The notes: generated by a model not told the origin, from the sequence alone. A stretch of DNA of 64,000 nt from Kineothrix sp. MB12-C1 (GCF_030863805.1 NZ_CP132957.1:2046001-2110000); one strand, 5' to 3'; shown: positions 41,865 through 50,342, counted from the stretch's first letter. A program made the numbers and translations.

Positions 41865-41890
41865 TAACTGTGAAGGTACTGAACAGTTAT
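41865..41890 (+). repeat. TAACTG-family solo hairpin
   Basis: 26 bases, arms TAACTGT and ACAGTTA with an outer A:T pair where the copy at 36468 has G:C. Flanks GTTCAGAGA and ATTAAGAGT agree at six of nine positions. Its right flank contains the stop codon of the AraC gene at 41892 (minus strand). Confidence 0.7.
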
Positions 41891-41891
41891 A

Positions 41892-42752
41892 TTAAGAGTT
41901 GAATTGGGCATATTTCTTCGGGGATATGCCCACTGCCTTAGTAAAGGACTTTAAGAAGTTACTGTAATCGTTGAAGCCGCATCTGTCACAGGCTTCCGTG
42001 ACGGAAAGTCCTTCATTTAATAAGGATTTGGCGATGGTAATTCTTCGTGCGGTAATATACTTATTGATGGTGGTTCCGGTGGTGGACTTGAAAATACGGC
42101 ACAAATAAGAAGAACTTAAATGAAAATGCGAAGAAAGGGTTTCCAAAGTAAGGTCCTCAGAGATATTTCTATTGATGTAAGTAAGCATATCATCTACTTG
42201 TGCATGATTGGTAACCACGGCCTCTTCCATAGGTTTACTATGGCAGAATTCATAAAAGCTTCGATTCAAAAAAACCATGAGGTCTGTAAACATAGCACGT
42301 TCCATCAAATCATAGCCGAAGCCTTCGCTATCGGCTATTTTATGTATTAAATAGATGAAACGTTTGCTCATTTCGGAATCCAAATGGAGCTTATGGGGAA
42401 ATCCATCGAATCTATGAGTGAAGCAATAGCTTAAATCAGTATGAGCGGAAGAAAGCTCCCGCAGATAATCAGGATGAACAGAAATAACAATTCGTTCATG
42501 AATACCCGTATCCACCTGGGTCAAATAGTGACTTTCATATTGGTTAATAAAGAAAATATCTCCGGGTTCAATATCATAGAATTGGTTGTCAATTAGAAAT
42601 TGCTTCCCGCCGGATATTGAATAATAGATTTCACAGCAGTCATGAATATGCATATCCATCGTCTTCTCATCGCTGTAAAGATGAGCAAGAGCAAAATATT
42701 TATTCGTAATGCAATGCTGAGTTGCCATTTTACACGATGTAAATTCCTTCAT
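41892..42752 (-). CDS. AraC-family regulator with cupin sensor (paralogue 2)
   Basis: 286 residues from ATG 42752 (GGAAAGGA nine bases upstream), matching the start of its paralogue at 40635; longer frames are ignored. Cupin sensor with HIHDCCEIYYSISGGKQFLID, then the AraC DNA-binding pair (LTLETLSSHFHLSSSYLCRI, GFNDYSNFLKSFTKAVGIS). It is divergent from kduI, with 182 bases between, and is the best candidate regulator of the kdu genes. Identity to the other copy is high over the whole length, implying recent duplication. Confidence 0.9.
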   Translation of the reverse strand: MKEFTSCKMATQHCITNKYFALAHLYSDEKTMDMHIHDCCEIYYSISGGKQFLIDNQFYDIEPGDIFFINQYESHYLTQVDTGIHERIVISVHPDYLRELSSAHTDLSYCFTHRFDGFPHKLHLDSEMSKRFIYLIHKIADSEGFGYDLMERAMFTDLMVFLNRSFYEFCHSKPMEEAVVTNHAQVDDMLTYINRNISEDLTLETLSSHFHLSSSYLCRIFKSTTGTTINKYITARRITIAKSLLNEGLSVTEACDRCGFNDYSNFLKSFTKAVGISPKKYAQFNS

Positions 42753-42802
42753 AAATTCAATTCCTTTCCCTAATGTCTTATATTCCACTTACCTTGAGCT
42801 CT

Positions 42803-42831
42803 ATTATAAGCGCTGTGTTCAATATTTGCAA
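42803..42831 (-). promoter_or_regulatory. Promoter of AraC paralogue 2
   Basis: On the minus strand TTGCAA, 17 bases, TATAAT. Its -35 region, AATGTTGCAAATATTGAA, is nearly the same as that of AraC paralogue 1. It lies in the gap that must also hold the divergent kduI promoter, for which I see no confident boxes. Confidence 0.7.
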
Positions 42832-42934
42832 CATTTGTGAAAACAAAAGACAAGAATTGGGATAAACAGTATGATAAGATGAGGTCACAAAGGATAGTAG
42901 ATGTTACATGTTGAGAAGAAAGGGAGGGAAAAGC

Positions 42935-43798
42935 ATGGAACTTAGAACGGCAGTTTCACCAAGAGATGTGAAACACTATACGACGGAGAGACTAAGGGAA
43001 GAATTCCTGATTCAGGATTTATTTAAAGCAGACGAGATTAAGCTTGTATACAGCCATATTGACCGAATTATTACGGGGTCGGCAACTCCGGTTTCCAAGG
43101 AATTAGAACTGACAGCAGGAGATGAACTGCGGGCAGAATATTTTCTGCAAAGAAGGGAAATGGGCGTAATTAATATCGGTGGTGCAGGTACGATCATCGT
43201 TGATGGAAAGTGTTATAAGGTAGGCTTCAAAGAGGGTATGTATATAGGAATGGGCGCGAAGGATATCTTTTTTGCAAGTAAAGATGTATCCAATCCTGCG
43301 AAATTCTACATCAACAGTGCGCCAGCCCATAAGTCTTATCCTACCGTATTGATTAGACCTGAGGGAGAACCCGAAGAAGGTGTGGTTATCGTAAAGGATG
43401 AAAATAAAGTGGAATTAGGCTGCTTAGAGGATGCCAACCATAGAGTCATTTGCAAATATATACTTCCGGGGCAGGTGGAGAGCTGCCAGCTAGTTATGGG
43501 AATGACTAAGCTTGAGCCGGGAAGCGTATGGAATACGATGCCTTGTCACACTCATGACAGACGTATGGAGGTATATCTCTATTTCGAGATGCAGCAGGAT
43601 GCCTTCGTTATGCATTATATGGGGGAACCAGACGAAACGAGACATATTGTAATGAGAAATGAAGAAGCAGTAATATCACCGAGCTGGTCTATTCACTCCG
43701 GCAGCGGCTCCAGAGCATATACTTTTATCTGGGGAATGGTAGGTGAAAATCAGGCATTTGATGACATGGACGGAGTAGCCATGAAGGATTTACGATAG
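42935..43798 (+). CDS. kduI: 5-keto-4-deoxyuronate isomerase
   Basis: 287 residues from ATG 42935, after AGGGAGGG. The protein matches KduI along its length: ELRTAVSPRDVKHYTTERLREEF at the start, GVINIGGAGTIIVDGK, and the cupin metal site MPCHTHDRRMEVYLYFEMQ (His, His, Glu). It converts 5-keto-4-deoxyuronate, made from unsaturated uronates released by pectin or glycosaminoglycan lyases, to 2,5-diketo-3-deoxygluconate. First gene of the sugar-acid run, with kduD 43 bases downstream. Confidence 0.93.
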   Translation: MELRTAVSPRDVKHYTTERLREEFLIQDLFKADEIKLVYSHIDRIITGSATPVSKELELTAGDELRAEYFLQRREMGVINIGGAGTIIVDGKCYKVGFKEGMYIGMGAKDIFFASKDVSNPAKFYINSAPAHKSYPTVLIRPEGEPEEGVVIVKDENKVELGCLEDANHRVICKYILPGQVESCQLVMGMTKLEPGSVWNTMPCHTHDRRMEVYLYFEMQQDAFVMHYMGEPDETRHIVMRNEEAVISPSWSIHSGSGSRAYTFIWGMVGENQAFDDMDGVAMKDLR

Positions 43799-43841
43799 AT
43801 TATATGAAACAAATCGATTGGTCGGAAAAGGAGAAAAGGAT

Positions 43842-44648
43842 ATGAGTACAGTAATGAATAAGTTTTCACTGGAAGGCAGAGTTGCGTTAGTAACAGGAGC
43901 TTCTTACGGAATTGGTTTTGCAATTGCCTCCGCTTATGCAGAAGCAGGAGCAACGATTGTATTTAATGATATTAAGCAGGAATTAGTAGATAAGGGCCTT
44001 GCAGCTTATGAAGAAATAGGAATTAAAGCTCACGGCTATGTATGTGATGTAACGAACGAAGATCAGGTACAAGAGATGGTGACTCTCATCGAAAAGGAAG
44101 TAGGAGTGATCGACATCCTTGTGAATAATGCGGGAATTATCAAACGCGTTCCTATGTGTGATATGACAGCAGCAGAATTCCGCCAGGTAATCGATGTAGA
44201 TCTGAATGCCCCCTTTATTGTTTCTAAAGCAGTAATCCCCAGTATGATTAAGAAGGGGCACGGTAAGATCATAAATATCTGTTCCATGATGAGCGAGCTT
44301 GGACGTGAGACGGTATCCGCCTATGCGGCTGCTAAGGGAGGGCTTAAAATGCTCACTAAGAATATTGCTTCCGAATATGGTGAGTTCAATATTCAGTGTA
44401 ACGGCATTGGTCCCGGTTATATCGCTACACCTCAGACAGCACCTCTTCGTGAGACTCAGCCTGATGGCTCAAGACATCCTTTTGATCAGTTTATTATTGC
44501 AAAGACTCCGGCAGCGCGCTGGGGAGAAGCGGAAGACTTGGAAGGACCTGCGGTATTCCTGGCTTCCGATGCATCTGACTTTGTAAACGGTCATGTGCTT
44601 TATGTGGATGGTGGTATTCTTGCGTATATCGGTAAACAACCTCAGTAA
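43842..44648 (+). CDS. kduD: 2-dehydro-3-deoxy-D-gluconate 5-dehydrogenase (SDR)
   Basis: 268 residues from ATG 43842 (AAAAGGAG upstream). A classical short-chain dehydrogenase: TGASYGIG (NAD loop), NNAG, catalytic Ser in ICSMMSE and YAAAKGG (Tyr-Lys pair). KduD reduces 2,5-diketo-3-deoxygluconate to 2-keto-3-deoxygluconate, the next step after KduI. Adjacency to kduI makes the assignment firm; gluconate 5-dehydrogenase is the nearest alternative. Confidence 0.9.
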   Translation: MSTVMNKFSLEGRVALVTGASYGIGFAIASAYAEAGATIVFNDIKQELVDKGLAAYEEIGIKAHGYVCDVTNEDQVQEMVTLIEKEVGVIDILVNNAGIIKRVPMCDMTAAEFRQVIDVDLNAPFIVSKAVIPSMIKKGHGKIINICSMMSELGRETVSAYAAAKGGLKMLTKNIASEYGEFNIQCNGIGPGYIATPQTAPLRETQPDGSRHPFDQFIIAKTPAARWGEAEDLEGPAVFLASDASDFVNGHVLYVDGGILAYIGKQPQ

Positions 44649-44663
44649 TTGATAACGATAGGG

Positions 44664-44718
44664 TAGCTATTCAGTAGGTCTGCGCATTTATTGCGCAGAC
44701 CGTAAGAATACTTGGAAA
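44664..44718 (+). repeat. TAACTG-family repeat, left module
   Basis: It starts TAGCTATTCAGTAG and has a perfect module hairpin, GGTCTGCGC with GCGCAGACC, then CGTAAGAATAC. Compared with the copy at 13216, the fifth stem pair is T:A instead of C:G, a compensatory change. It lies between kduD and the RpiB-like gene and runs into the latter's GGAAAGGAG. Confidence 0.7.
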
Positions 44719-44734
44719 GGAGTAAATTAGAAAA

Positions 44735-45376
44735 ATGAAAATAGCTTTAATTAATGAAAACAGCCAGGCGGCTAAGAATGAATTGATTTATGATACTTTG
44801 AAAAATGCAGTGGAGCCACTCGGTCATGAAGTATATAATTATGGAATGTACAGTGCGGAGGACCCGAATGTTCTTACTTATGTGCAAAATGGTATTCTCG
44901 CAGCAGTGCTTCTTCAAGCGGGAGCAGTTGACTATGTGGTGACCGGCTGCGGTACGGGAGAAGGCGCTATGCTCGCCTGCAATTCCTTCCCGGGAGTGCT
45001 GTGCGGACATATTGTAGACCCTTCAGATGCTTATATGTTTGCTCAGATCAACGATGGTAATGCGATTGCTCTTCCTTTTGCCAAAGGCTTCGGCTGGGGT
45101 GCAGAGCTGAATCTTTCTTATATTTTCGAGAAGTTATTCTCCTGCGAAAGCGGACAGGGGTATCCGAAGGATAGAGTGATTCCTGAGCAGAGAAATAAAA
45201 AGATTCTCGACGAAGTGAAGAAAGTGACTCATCAGGATATGGTAACAATTCTAAGGAATCTGGACAGAGAGTTGGTAAAAGGAGCTTTATCGGGTGAAAA
45301 ATTTAAAGAGTATTTCTTTGCAAATTGTAAAGATAATGCAATTGCATCTTGTGTAAAAGAAATTTTGGAAGGTTAA
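44735..45376 (+). CDS. RpiB/LacA/LacB-family sugar isomerase
   Basis: 213 residues, longer than usual RpiB (about 150). The N-terminal 150 residues follow the family: MKIALINENSQAAKNELIY, then VVTGCGTGEGAMLACNSFPG (the anionic hole and catalytic Cys-region), and the PSDAYMFAQINDGNAIALPFA block. The last 60 residues are a helical extension. Members isomerise aldose/ketose phosphates. In kdu loci such proteins are frequent partners, but their substrate is not settled. A repeat element lies just upstream; the next gene starts 14 bases downstream. Confidence 0.75.
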   Translation: MKIALINENSQAAKNELIYDTLKNAVEPLGHEVYNYGMYSAEDPNVLTYVQNGILAAVLLQAGAVDYVVTGCGTGEGAMLACNSFPGVLCGHIVDPSDAYMFAQINDGNAIALPFAKGFGWGAELNLSYIFEKLFSCESGQGYPKDRVIPEQRNKKILDEVKKVTHQDMVTILRNLDRELVKGALSGEKFKEYFFANCKDNAIASCVKEILEG

Positions 45377-45389
45377 AGCAGGTATAAGT

Positions 45390-46199
45390 ATGGCGGTTTT
45401 AGCACTTAAAGTTCTTGATAAAAATGGAAATACAATATGTGTAAGCAACGGGGATGACTATGTCAGCCTCGTTTGCACTGCGGAATATGCCGAGGGAGAC
45501 CGTATTGTATTGGAAACTTCGGAGAAGAATATTCATGTAGTTTTACAGATGGATGACGCTATGGGACCGGCGTTTGTATATATTACGGATAATGTATCTT
45601 ATCAGATACCTTTTGGTGAAAAGAGAATTTGCTATTCCCCTAAGGTATTTTATGGTAACAGACATTATTTATATGCACGGATAGCGCGAGAGGATGAAAT
45701 AAAGGCTTATAGGAATCTGGCGTTGAACGTATATGATCAGCATGGAGAAACGAATTGCTATCCTCATGCCACAGCGAATGTGGAGACAAGAGGGGAATCC
45801 GTTTTTGCTGCCCACAATGCGATTGATGGAGTATGTGAGAATCGTTCCCATGGAGAGTGGCCTTACGAATCATGGGGAATTAACAGACAGAAGGATGCAC
45901 AAATGAGTGTGGATTTCGGACATGAGGTGGAAACGGACAAAATTGTTCTGTATACTCGTGCGGATTTCCCTCACGATAGTTGGTGGAAGCAGGTGACGCT
46001 GAGCTTTTCCGATGGAACGAGCATAACTTGGGATTTGGAAAAGAGCAGTTTGCCGCATGTGCTGGAATTCGAGAAGAAGCGTATTACATGGGTACGGCTC
46101 GGTAATCTGATTAAAGCGGACGACCCTTCTCCATTCCCGGCATTGAGTCAGATAGAAGTATATGGTACTATCGTAGAAAAGGAGGAGGAAGCAAAATGA
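45390..46199 (+). CDS. Intracellular protein with galactose-binding-like (F5/8-C type) domain
   Basis: 269 residues without a signal peptide. The first 100 residues are beta-rich and unrecognised. The rest (about 125-262) has the layout of a discoidin-type jelly roll: NVETRGESVFAAHNAIDGV near its start, SWGINRQKDAQMSVDFGHEV, KIVLYTRADFPHDSWWKQ and the final FPALSQIEVYGT strand. Such domains normally bind glycans outside the cell, so a cytosolic copy is odd. The stop overlaps the aldolase start by four bases (ATGA), showing tight coupling. A role in oligouronide handling is inference. Confidence 0.6.
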   Translation: MAVLALKVLDKNGNTICVSNGDDYVSLVCTAEYAEGDRIVLETSEKNIHVVLQMDDAMGPAFVYITDNVSYQIPFGEKRICYSPKVFYGNRHYLYARIAREDEIKAYRNLALNVYDQHGETNCYPHATANVETRGESVFAAHNAIDGVCENRSHGEWPYESWGINRQKDAQMSVDFGHEVETDKIVLYTRADFPHDSWWKQVTLSFSDGTSITWDLEKSSLPHVLEFEKKRITWVRLGNLIKADDPSPFPALSQIEVYGTIVEKEEEAK

Positions 46200-47158
46200 A
46201 TCCAATTTTAGAAGAAATCAGCAAAATAGGTATTGTGCCTGTTATTGCATTAGATGATGTGAAGGATGCGAAGCCTCTTGCAGAGGCACTGATTAAGGGT
46301 GGGCTGCCTTGTGCAGAAATTACCTTCCGAACGGAAGCGGCTGAGGAATCCATCCGTATTATGGCGCAGGAATTCCCCCATATGTTGGTGGGAGCAGGAA
46401 CTGTTCTTACGATAGAGCAGGTAGATCGGGCAGTTTCAGCAGGTGCGAAGTTCATCGTAAGCCCCGGGCTGAATCCGAAGGTAGTTTCCTACTGTGTAGG
46501 TAAGAATATTCCGGTACTGCCGGGTACGGCTAATCCCAGCGATGTGGAAGCTGCTATTGAGTTAGGTTTGGATGCGGTCAAGTTCTTTCCTGCACAGGCC
46601 GCGGGCGGAATTGAGATGATCAAAGCGATGAGTGCTCCTTATGGTAAGATGAAGTTCATGCCTACAGGAGGTATAACGGCAGATAACTTAAAAGAATATC
46701 TCGATTTTGGTAAGATTATTGCATGCGGCGGAAGTTGGATGGTAAAGAAAGATTTGCTGGAGGCAGGAAACTTCAATAAGATAGAAGAACTGACAAGAGA
46801 GGCTGTAACGAAGATGTTAGGCTTCGAGTTGAAACATGTAGGAATCAACGAAGCGGATGAGGCGGCAGCCGACCATACGGCAGGAAGCTTTGAGGCAATC
46901 TTTGGAATGACGAAAAAGGCAGGGGTAAGTTCCATTTTTGCAGGAACGGGTATTGAAGTGATGAAATCCCCCTACCTCGGAAAGAACGGTCATATTGCGA
47001 TTGGTACGAATTATATTGAAAGAGCGATGTATCATTTGGAGAGGCAGGGCGTTGAATTTGACGAAGAGACTGCCAAGAGAGATGATAAAGGTAGCTTGAA
47101 GGCAATTTATTTGAAAGGTGAGATCGGCGGTTTCGCAGTGCATCTCCTACAGAAATAG
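46196..47158 (+). CDS. kdgA: KDPG/KHG aldolase fused to a VOC domain
   Basis: 320 residues, where normal KdgA has about 210. The aldolase part (about 1-210) has GIVPVIALDDVKDA, GLPCAEITFRTEAAEE (catalytic Glu), VGAGTVL and DAVKFFPAQ (Schiff-base Lys), ending in FMPTGGI. The C-terminal about 110 residues (HVGINEADEAAAD ... SPYLGKNGHIAIGTNYIERA ... IGGFAVHLLQK) look like one glyoxalase/bleomycin-resistance-type (VOC) module. The aldolase splits 2-keto-3-deoxy-6-phosphogluconate into pyruvate and glyceraldehyde-3-phosphate; the role of the VOC part is unknown. Overlap with the gene upstream is four bases. Confidence 0.88.
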   Translation: MNPILEEISKIGIVPVIALDDVKDAKPLAEALIKGGLPCAEITFRTEAAEESIRIMAQEFPHMLVGAGTVLTIEQVDRAVSAGAKFIVSPGLNPKVVSYCVGKNIPVLPGTANPSDVEAAIELGLDAVKFFPAQAAGGIEMIKAMSAPYGKMKFMPTGGITADNLKEYLDFGKIIACGGSWMVKKDLLEAGNFNKIEELTREAVTKMLGFELKHVGINEADEAAADHTAGSFEAIFGMTKKAGVSSIFAGTGIEVMKSPYLGKNGHIAIGTNYIERAMYHLERQGVEFDEETAKRDDKGSLKAIYLKGEIGGFAVHLLQK

Positions 47159-47176
47159 GAAGGAGAATATAGAATT

Positions 47177-48202
47177 ATGAGTAAGAAAACAGTAACATTT
47201 GGAGAAATTATGTTAAGGCTGGCACCGGAAGGTTATTATCGCTTCGTGCAGGCACAAAGCTATGGAGCTACTTATGGCGGTGGAGAAGCCAACGTAGCAG
47301 TATCCCTTGCTAATTATGGTCTAGACTCCGCTTTTGTGACTAAGCTTCCCGCGCATGAAATCGGACAAGCAGGCATAAATTCTTTAAGACAGTTCGGTGT
47401 GGATACATCCAATATCGTACGTGGCGGAGAGAGAGTAGGAATCTATTTTCTTGAAAAAGGCGCTTCCCAAAGGCCTTCTAAGGTTATTTATGACAGAGCA
47501 GGATCTTCGATTGCCGAGGCGGCAGAGGATGATTTCGATTGGGATAAGATTTTCGGAGATGCAGATTGGTTTCATTTTACAGGAATTACTCCTGCGCTTG
47601 GAGATAATGTTGCTAAGATCTGTCTGCAGGCTTGTAAGAAGGCGAAGGAAAAAGGAATTACCATAAGCTGTGATTTAAATTACAGAAACAAACTGTGGAG
47701 CAAAGAAAAGGCCGGAGAAGTAATGGGTGAACTTTGTCAATATGTGGATGTATGCATTGCCAATGAAGAGGATGCCGGTGATGTATTCGGTATAAAGGCT
47801 GCAGATACGGATGTGACTACAGGTAAAGTAAATCACGAAGGCTATAAAGAAGTGGCAAGGGAACTTGCAGACCGCTTTGGATTTAAGAAAGTAGCGATTA
47901 CTTTGAGAGAATCTCTTTCTGCGAACGATAATAATTGGGCGGCAATGCTTTATTGCGGCGGTGAATATTATTTTAGCAAGAAATATACGATGCATATCGT
48001 GGACCGTGTGGGCGGCGGAGATTCCTTCGGAGCAGGGTTGATTTATGCGAGTTTATCGGATATGGATCCGCAGGAATCCATAGAATTTGCAGTGGCAGCA
48101 AGCTGTTTGAAGCATAGCATCGAAGGAGACTTCAATCAGGTCAGTGTGGGAGAAGTGAAGAAATTGGCAGGCGGAGATGCTTCGGGGCGCGTACAAAGAT
48201 AA
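47177..48202 (+). CDS. kdgK: 2-keto-3-deoxygluconate kinase (PfkB family)
   Basis: 341 residues. PfkB-family kinase: GEIMLRLAPEGYYRFVQAQS at the N-terminus, YGGGEANVAVSLANYG, the DLNYRNKLWS block and the signature VDRVGGGDSFGAGLIYA with the catalytic Asp. It phosphorylates KDG to KDPG for the aldolase encoded just upstream. Spacing to kdgA is 18 bases with AGGAAGGAG. A strong terminator follows, ending the kdu/kdg run. Confidence 0.9.
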   Translation: MSKKTVTFGEIMLRLAPEGYYRFVQAQSYGATYGGGEANVAVSLANYGLDSAFVTKLPAHEIGQAGINSLRQFGVDTSNIVRGGERVGIYFLEKGASQRPSKVIYDRAGSSIAEAAEDDFDWDKIFGDADWFHFTGITPALGDNVAKICLQACKKAKEKGITISCDLNYRNKLWSKEKAGEVMGELCQYVDVCIANEEDAGDVFGIKAADTDVTTGKVNHEGYKEVARELADRFGFKKVAITLRESLSANDNNWAAMLYCGGEYYFSKKYTMHIVDRVGGGDSFGAGLIYASLSDMDPQESIEFAVAASCLKHSIEGDFNQVSVGEVKKLAGGDASGRVQR

Positions 48203-48221
48203 AATATAGTAATACTTTTTA

Positions 48222-48256
48222 AGGCCATCATAGCGATATGATGGCTTTTTGTTTTT
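48222..48256 (+). terminator. Rho-independent terminator after kdgK
   Basis: GCCATCATA and TATGATGGC form a perfect nine-pair stem with GCGA loop, then TTTTTGTTTTTG. Confidence 0.9.
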
Positions 48257-48299
48257 GTGTATAAAAACTAAAGCATAGTTTTATAAATGGTGTATAATA

Positions 48300-48463
48300 T
48301 TACTGTTCACAGCCACTATTCCGCGAAGTTAAAATCGCGGTGCCAAATGCTTTATCTTGGCATTTTCATGCGATTTTGCAAGTGCTTCGGGCGCCAAATT
48401 GCATGTTCTTTGTGCAATTTGTGTGATATTGTTGCTGTGAACACCATAGGTGTGAACAGTAAC
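48300..48463 (+). mobile_element. MITE-like element with perfect 9-base target duplication
   Basis: 164 bases between identical copies of TGTATAATA (48291-48299 and 48464-48472). Ends are TTACTGTTCACA and TGTGAACAGTAA plus C, clearly related to the TAACTGTTCAG family, while the interior is different: several hairpins such as CGCGA / TCGCG, TGCCAAATGC / GCATTT and GTTCACACC-type arms. No ORF is inside. It lies between kdgK and the histidine kinase gene. Each target copy contains a TATAAT string, so the insertion has duplicated a possible -10 box. Confidence 0.75.
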
Positions 48464-48518
48464 TGTATAATAGATAATCACGGAACTCATAAGAAAATTA
48501 GCAGAGGACAAGATAGGA

Positions 48519-50342
48519 ATGAAAGAATATATTGAAGGTTTTTTGGGAAGAAAGTCGAGTATACAAAGAAAGGTAATCGCCGCATATCTGCTTTTGGCGG
48601 TACTTCCCATCATTATTATTACATTATCGGCGAGCTTTATCTATTATAATAGGATTTTGGAGGGTGCTTACAGTCTTGTGGAGGAGAATGCAAGGCAGCA
48701 TGAAATTGTAGTTCAGGAAAGAATGGATTCATTGAAAGGTGTTTTATATGAAATGCTTATCAATACAGAGTGTATTAGATTGGCCGATAGCATTAATTCA
48801 GGGGATGAAGACTCTTTTCTTGTAGACGGATCACATATGGAAACACTCCTTAGAAGAAGTGTCTATACGTATCAGGGAATTAAGAGTGCTGCTTTTATTG
48901 CTGATAACAGGCAATACGTAACTTATTCCAAGTTTTATGGCAGTATCAATGAGAGTATTTGGTCAGATGAAGAACAGAGAAATGCTATTTATGATAAAGT
49001 CAATAAGGAGCAGCAGCTGGCTTTTGCGGCGGCCGTCAATTTAAGCAATACGAAGGAAAGAGATGACTATGTGATTATGATGGGATATCCGGTGAAGCAC
49101 TTGAAGACGAAAGTGCAAGAGGGTGTACTTATCATGGCTCTCGATGATGAAATGCTTTTGTTTGACAAGGGTGATGAAGCACATGGGGAGAAAAGAGCCG
49201 CCAATGGGATTACAACGGTAATTTTAGATGATGAAGAGAAAGTTATTGCAGGAGTTGCCAGCATTGATGTTAATAAGAAATATGAAGATTATCTGAGCGA
49301 GAAGTTCGATAGTATTAAGGGAATATCTGAGAACCGAAGAAAGATTGAAGGGACTGTATGGACGATTGTTAATATTATCGATACGGCTGTGTACCGTAGG
49401 GATATTTATCATTTAGTAAGTATGGTTTTTGTTCTTATGGTGGCGGTTACCTGTTTCTTTTTCCTGCTTCTATTTGTTGCCTCACGTAAATATATCGATA
49501 CGATTCAGAAGATTGCTCAAGGGATTCATGATTATGAAGGAATCGGCAAAGGGGAGATTCAAGTAGACGTAGGGGAAGAGGATGAGCTGTATGTAATTGT
49601 AGGGCAGTTCCATAAGATGACGACTAGGGTTAACTCGCTTGTAGAAATGCTGCGCCAGAGGAATGAAGAAATTAAGGAGGCGGCAATTAATCAAAAACAT
49701 GCGGAGATAAAGGCTTTGGAAGCACAAATCAATCCTCACTTTCTGTTTAATACGCTGGATTCTATTAATTGGAGGGCGATTGAGCATGACGAGGAGGAAA
49801 TTAGCGATATGCTCGGGACTTTGGGGAGCCTTTTGAGATATAGTGTTTCCAATATCGACATGGAAGTTGTGTTGGAAGCAGAGATAAGCTGGCTGAAAAA
49901 ATATATCTTTCTTCAAAGGGATAGATTTCATAATTCTTTTGACTGTCGGTATAATATTACGGAAGAGGCGATGTCATTTCCCATTTATAAAATGCTTCTG
50001 CAGCCTATTATAGAAAATATAATTTTACATGCCTTTGAGGAAGTAAGAGAGGGGGGAATGATTGATGTTATGGCTTTCGTTCGCCCGGATGAAAAGTTGG
50101 AAATCCGTATTAAGGATAATGGTTGCGGAATGTCCGAGGAAGCGCTTGCGGAGATTAGGGAAGAGATTAAGGAAAAGAGACCTTTGAATAGTAAGAGCAT
50201 AGGCATTAGCAATATTATTCATAGGCTAAGGATATATTATCAGGAAGAAGCGGGGCTTACGGTGAAGAGTACGCTTGAAGAAGGCAGCGAATTTATTCTA
50301 CTTATACCAAAGAGGAAAAAGAGAGAGGAGATCAAACTATGA
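48519..50342 (+). CDS. Sensor histidine kinase (YesM type)
   Basis: 607 residues. Membrane segments at about 22-44 and 290-315 enclose an extracellular sensor (Cache-like). Then a HAMP linker (about 315-370), a coiled segment, and a His_kinase/HATPase unit of the LytS/YesM class: EAQINPHFLFNTLDSINW (phospho-His), IIENIILHAFEE (N box) and IKDNGCGMSEE (G box). It probably senses the oligosaccharide, or its binding protein, outside and signals to the response regulator whose gene overlaps by four bases. Confidence 0.92.
   Translation: MKEYIEGFLGRKSSIQRKVIAAYLLLAVLPIIIITLSASFIYYNRILEGAYSLVEENARQHEIVVQERMDSLKGVLYEMLINTECIRLADSINSGDEDSFLVDGSHMETLLRRSVYTYQGIKSAAFIADNRQYVTYSKFYGSINESIWSDEEQRNAIYDKVNKEQQLAFAAAVNLSNTKERDDYVIMMGYPVKHLKTKVQEGVLIMALDDEMLLFDKGDEAHGEKRAANGITTVILDDEEKVIAGVASIDVNKKYEDYLSEKFDSIKGISENRRKIEGTVWTIVNIIDTAVYRRDIYHLVSMVFVLMVAVTCFFFLLLFVASRKYIDTIQKIAQGIHDYEGIGKGEIQVDVGEEDELYVIVGQFHKMTTRVNSLVEMLRQRNEEIKEAAINQKHAEIKALEAQINPHFLFNTLDSINWRAIEHDEEEISDMLGTLGSLLRYSVSNIDMEVVLEAEISWLKKYIFLQRDRFHNSFDCRYNITEEAMSFPIYKMLLQPIIENIILHAFEEVREGGMIDVMAFVRPDEKLEIRIKDNGCGMSEEALAEIREEIKEKRPLNSKSIGISNIIHRLRIYYQEEAGLTVKSTLEEGSEFILLIPKRKKREEIKL

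Noticed and set aside
42789-42934. Confident promoter or CRE site for kduI
   Set aside because: Only weak -10-like strings (TAAGAT) were seen without a spaced -35 box, and no good catabolite-response element.
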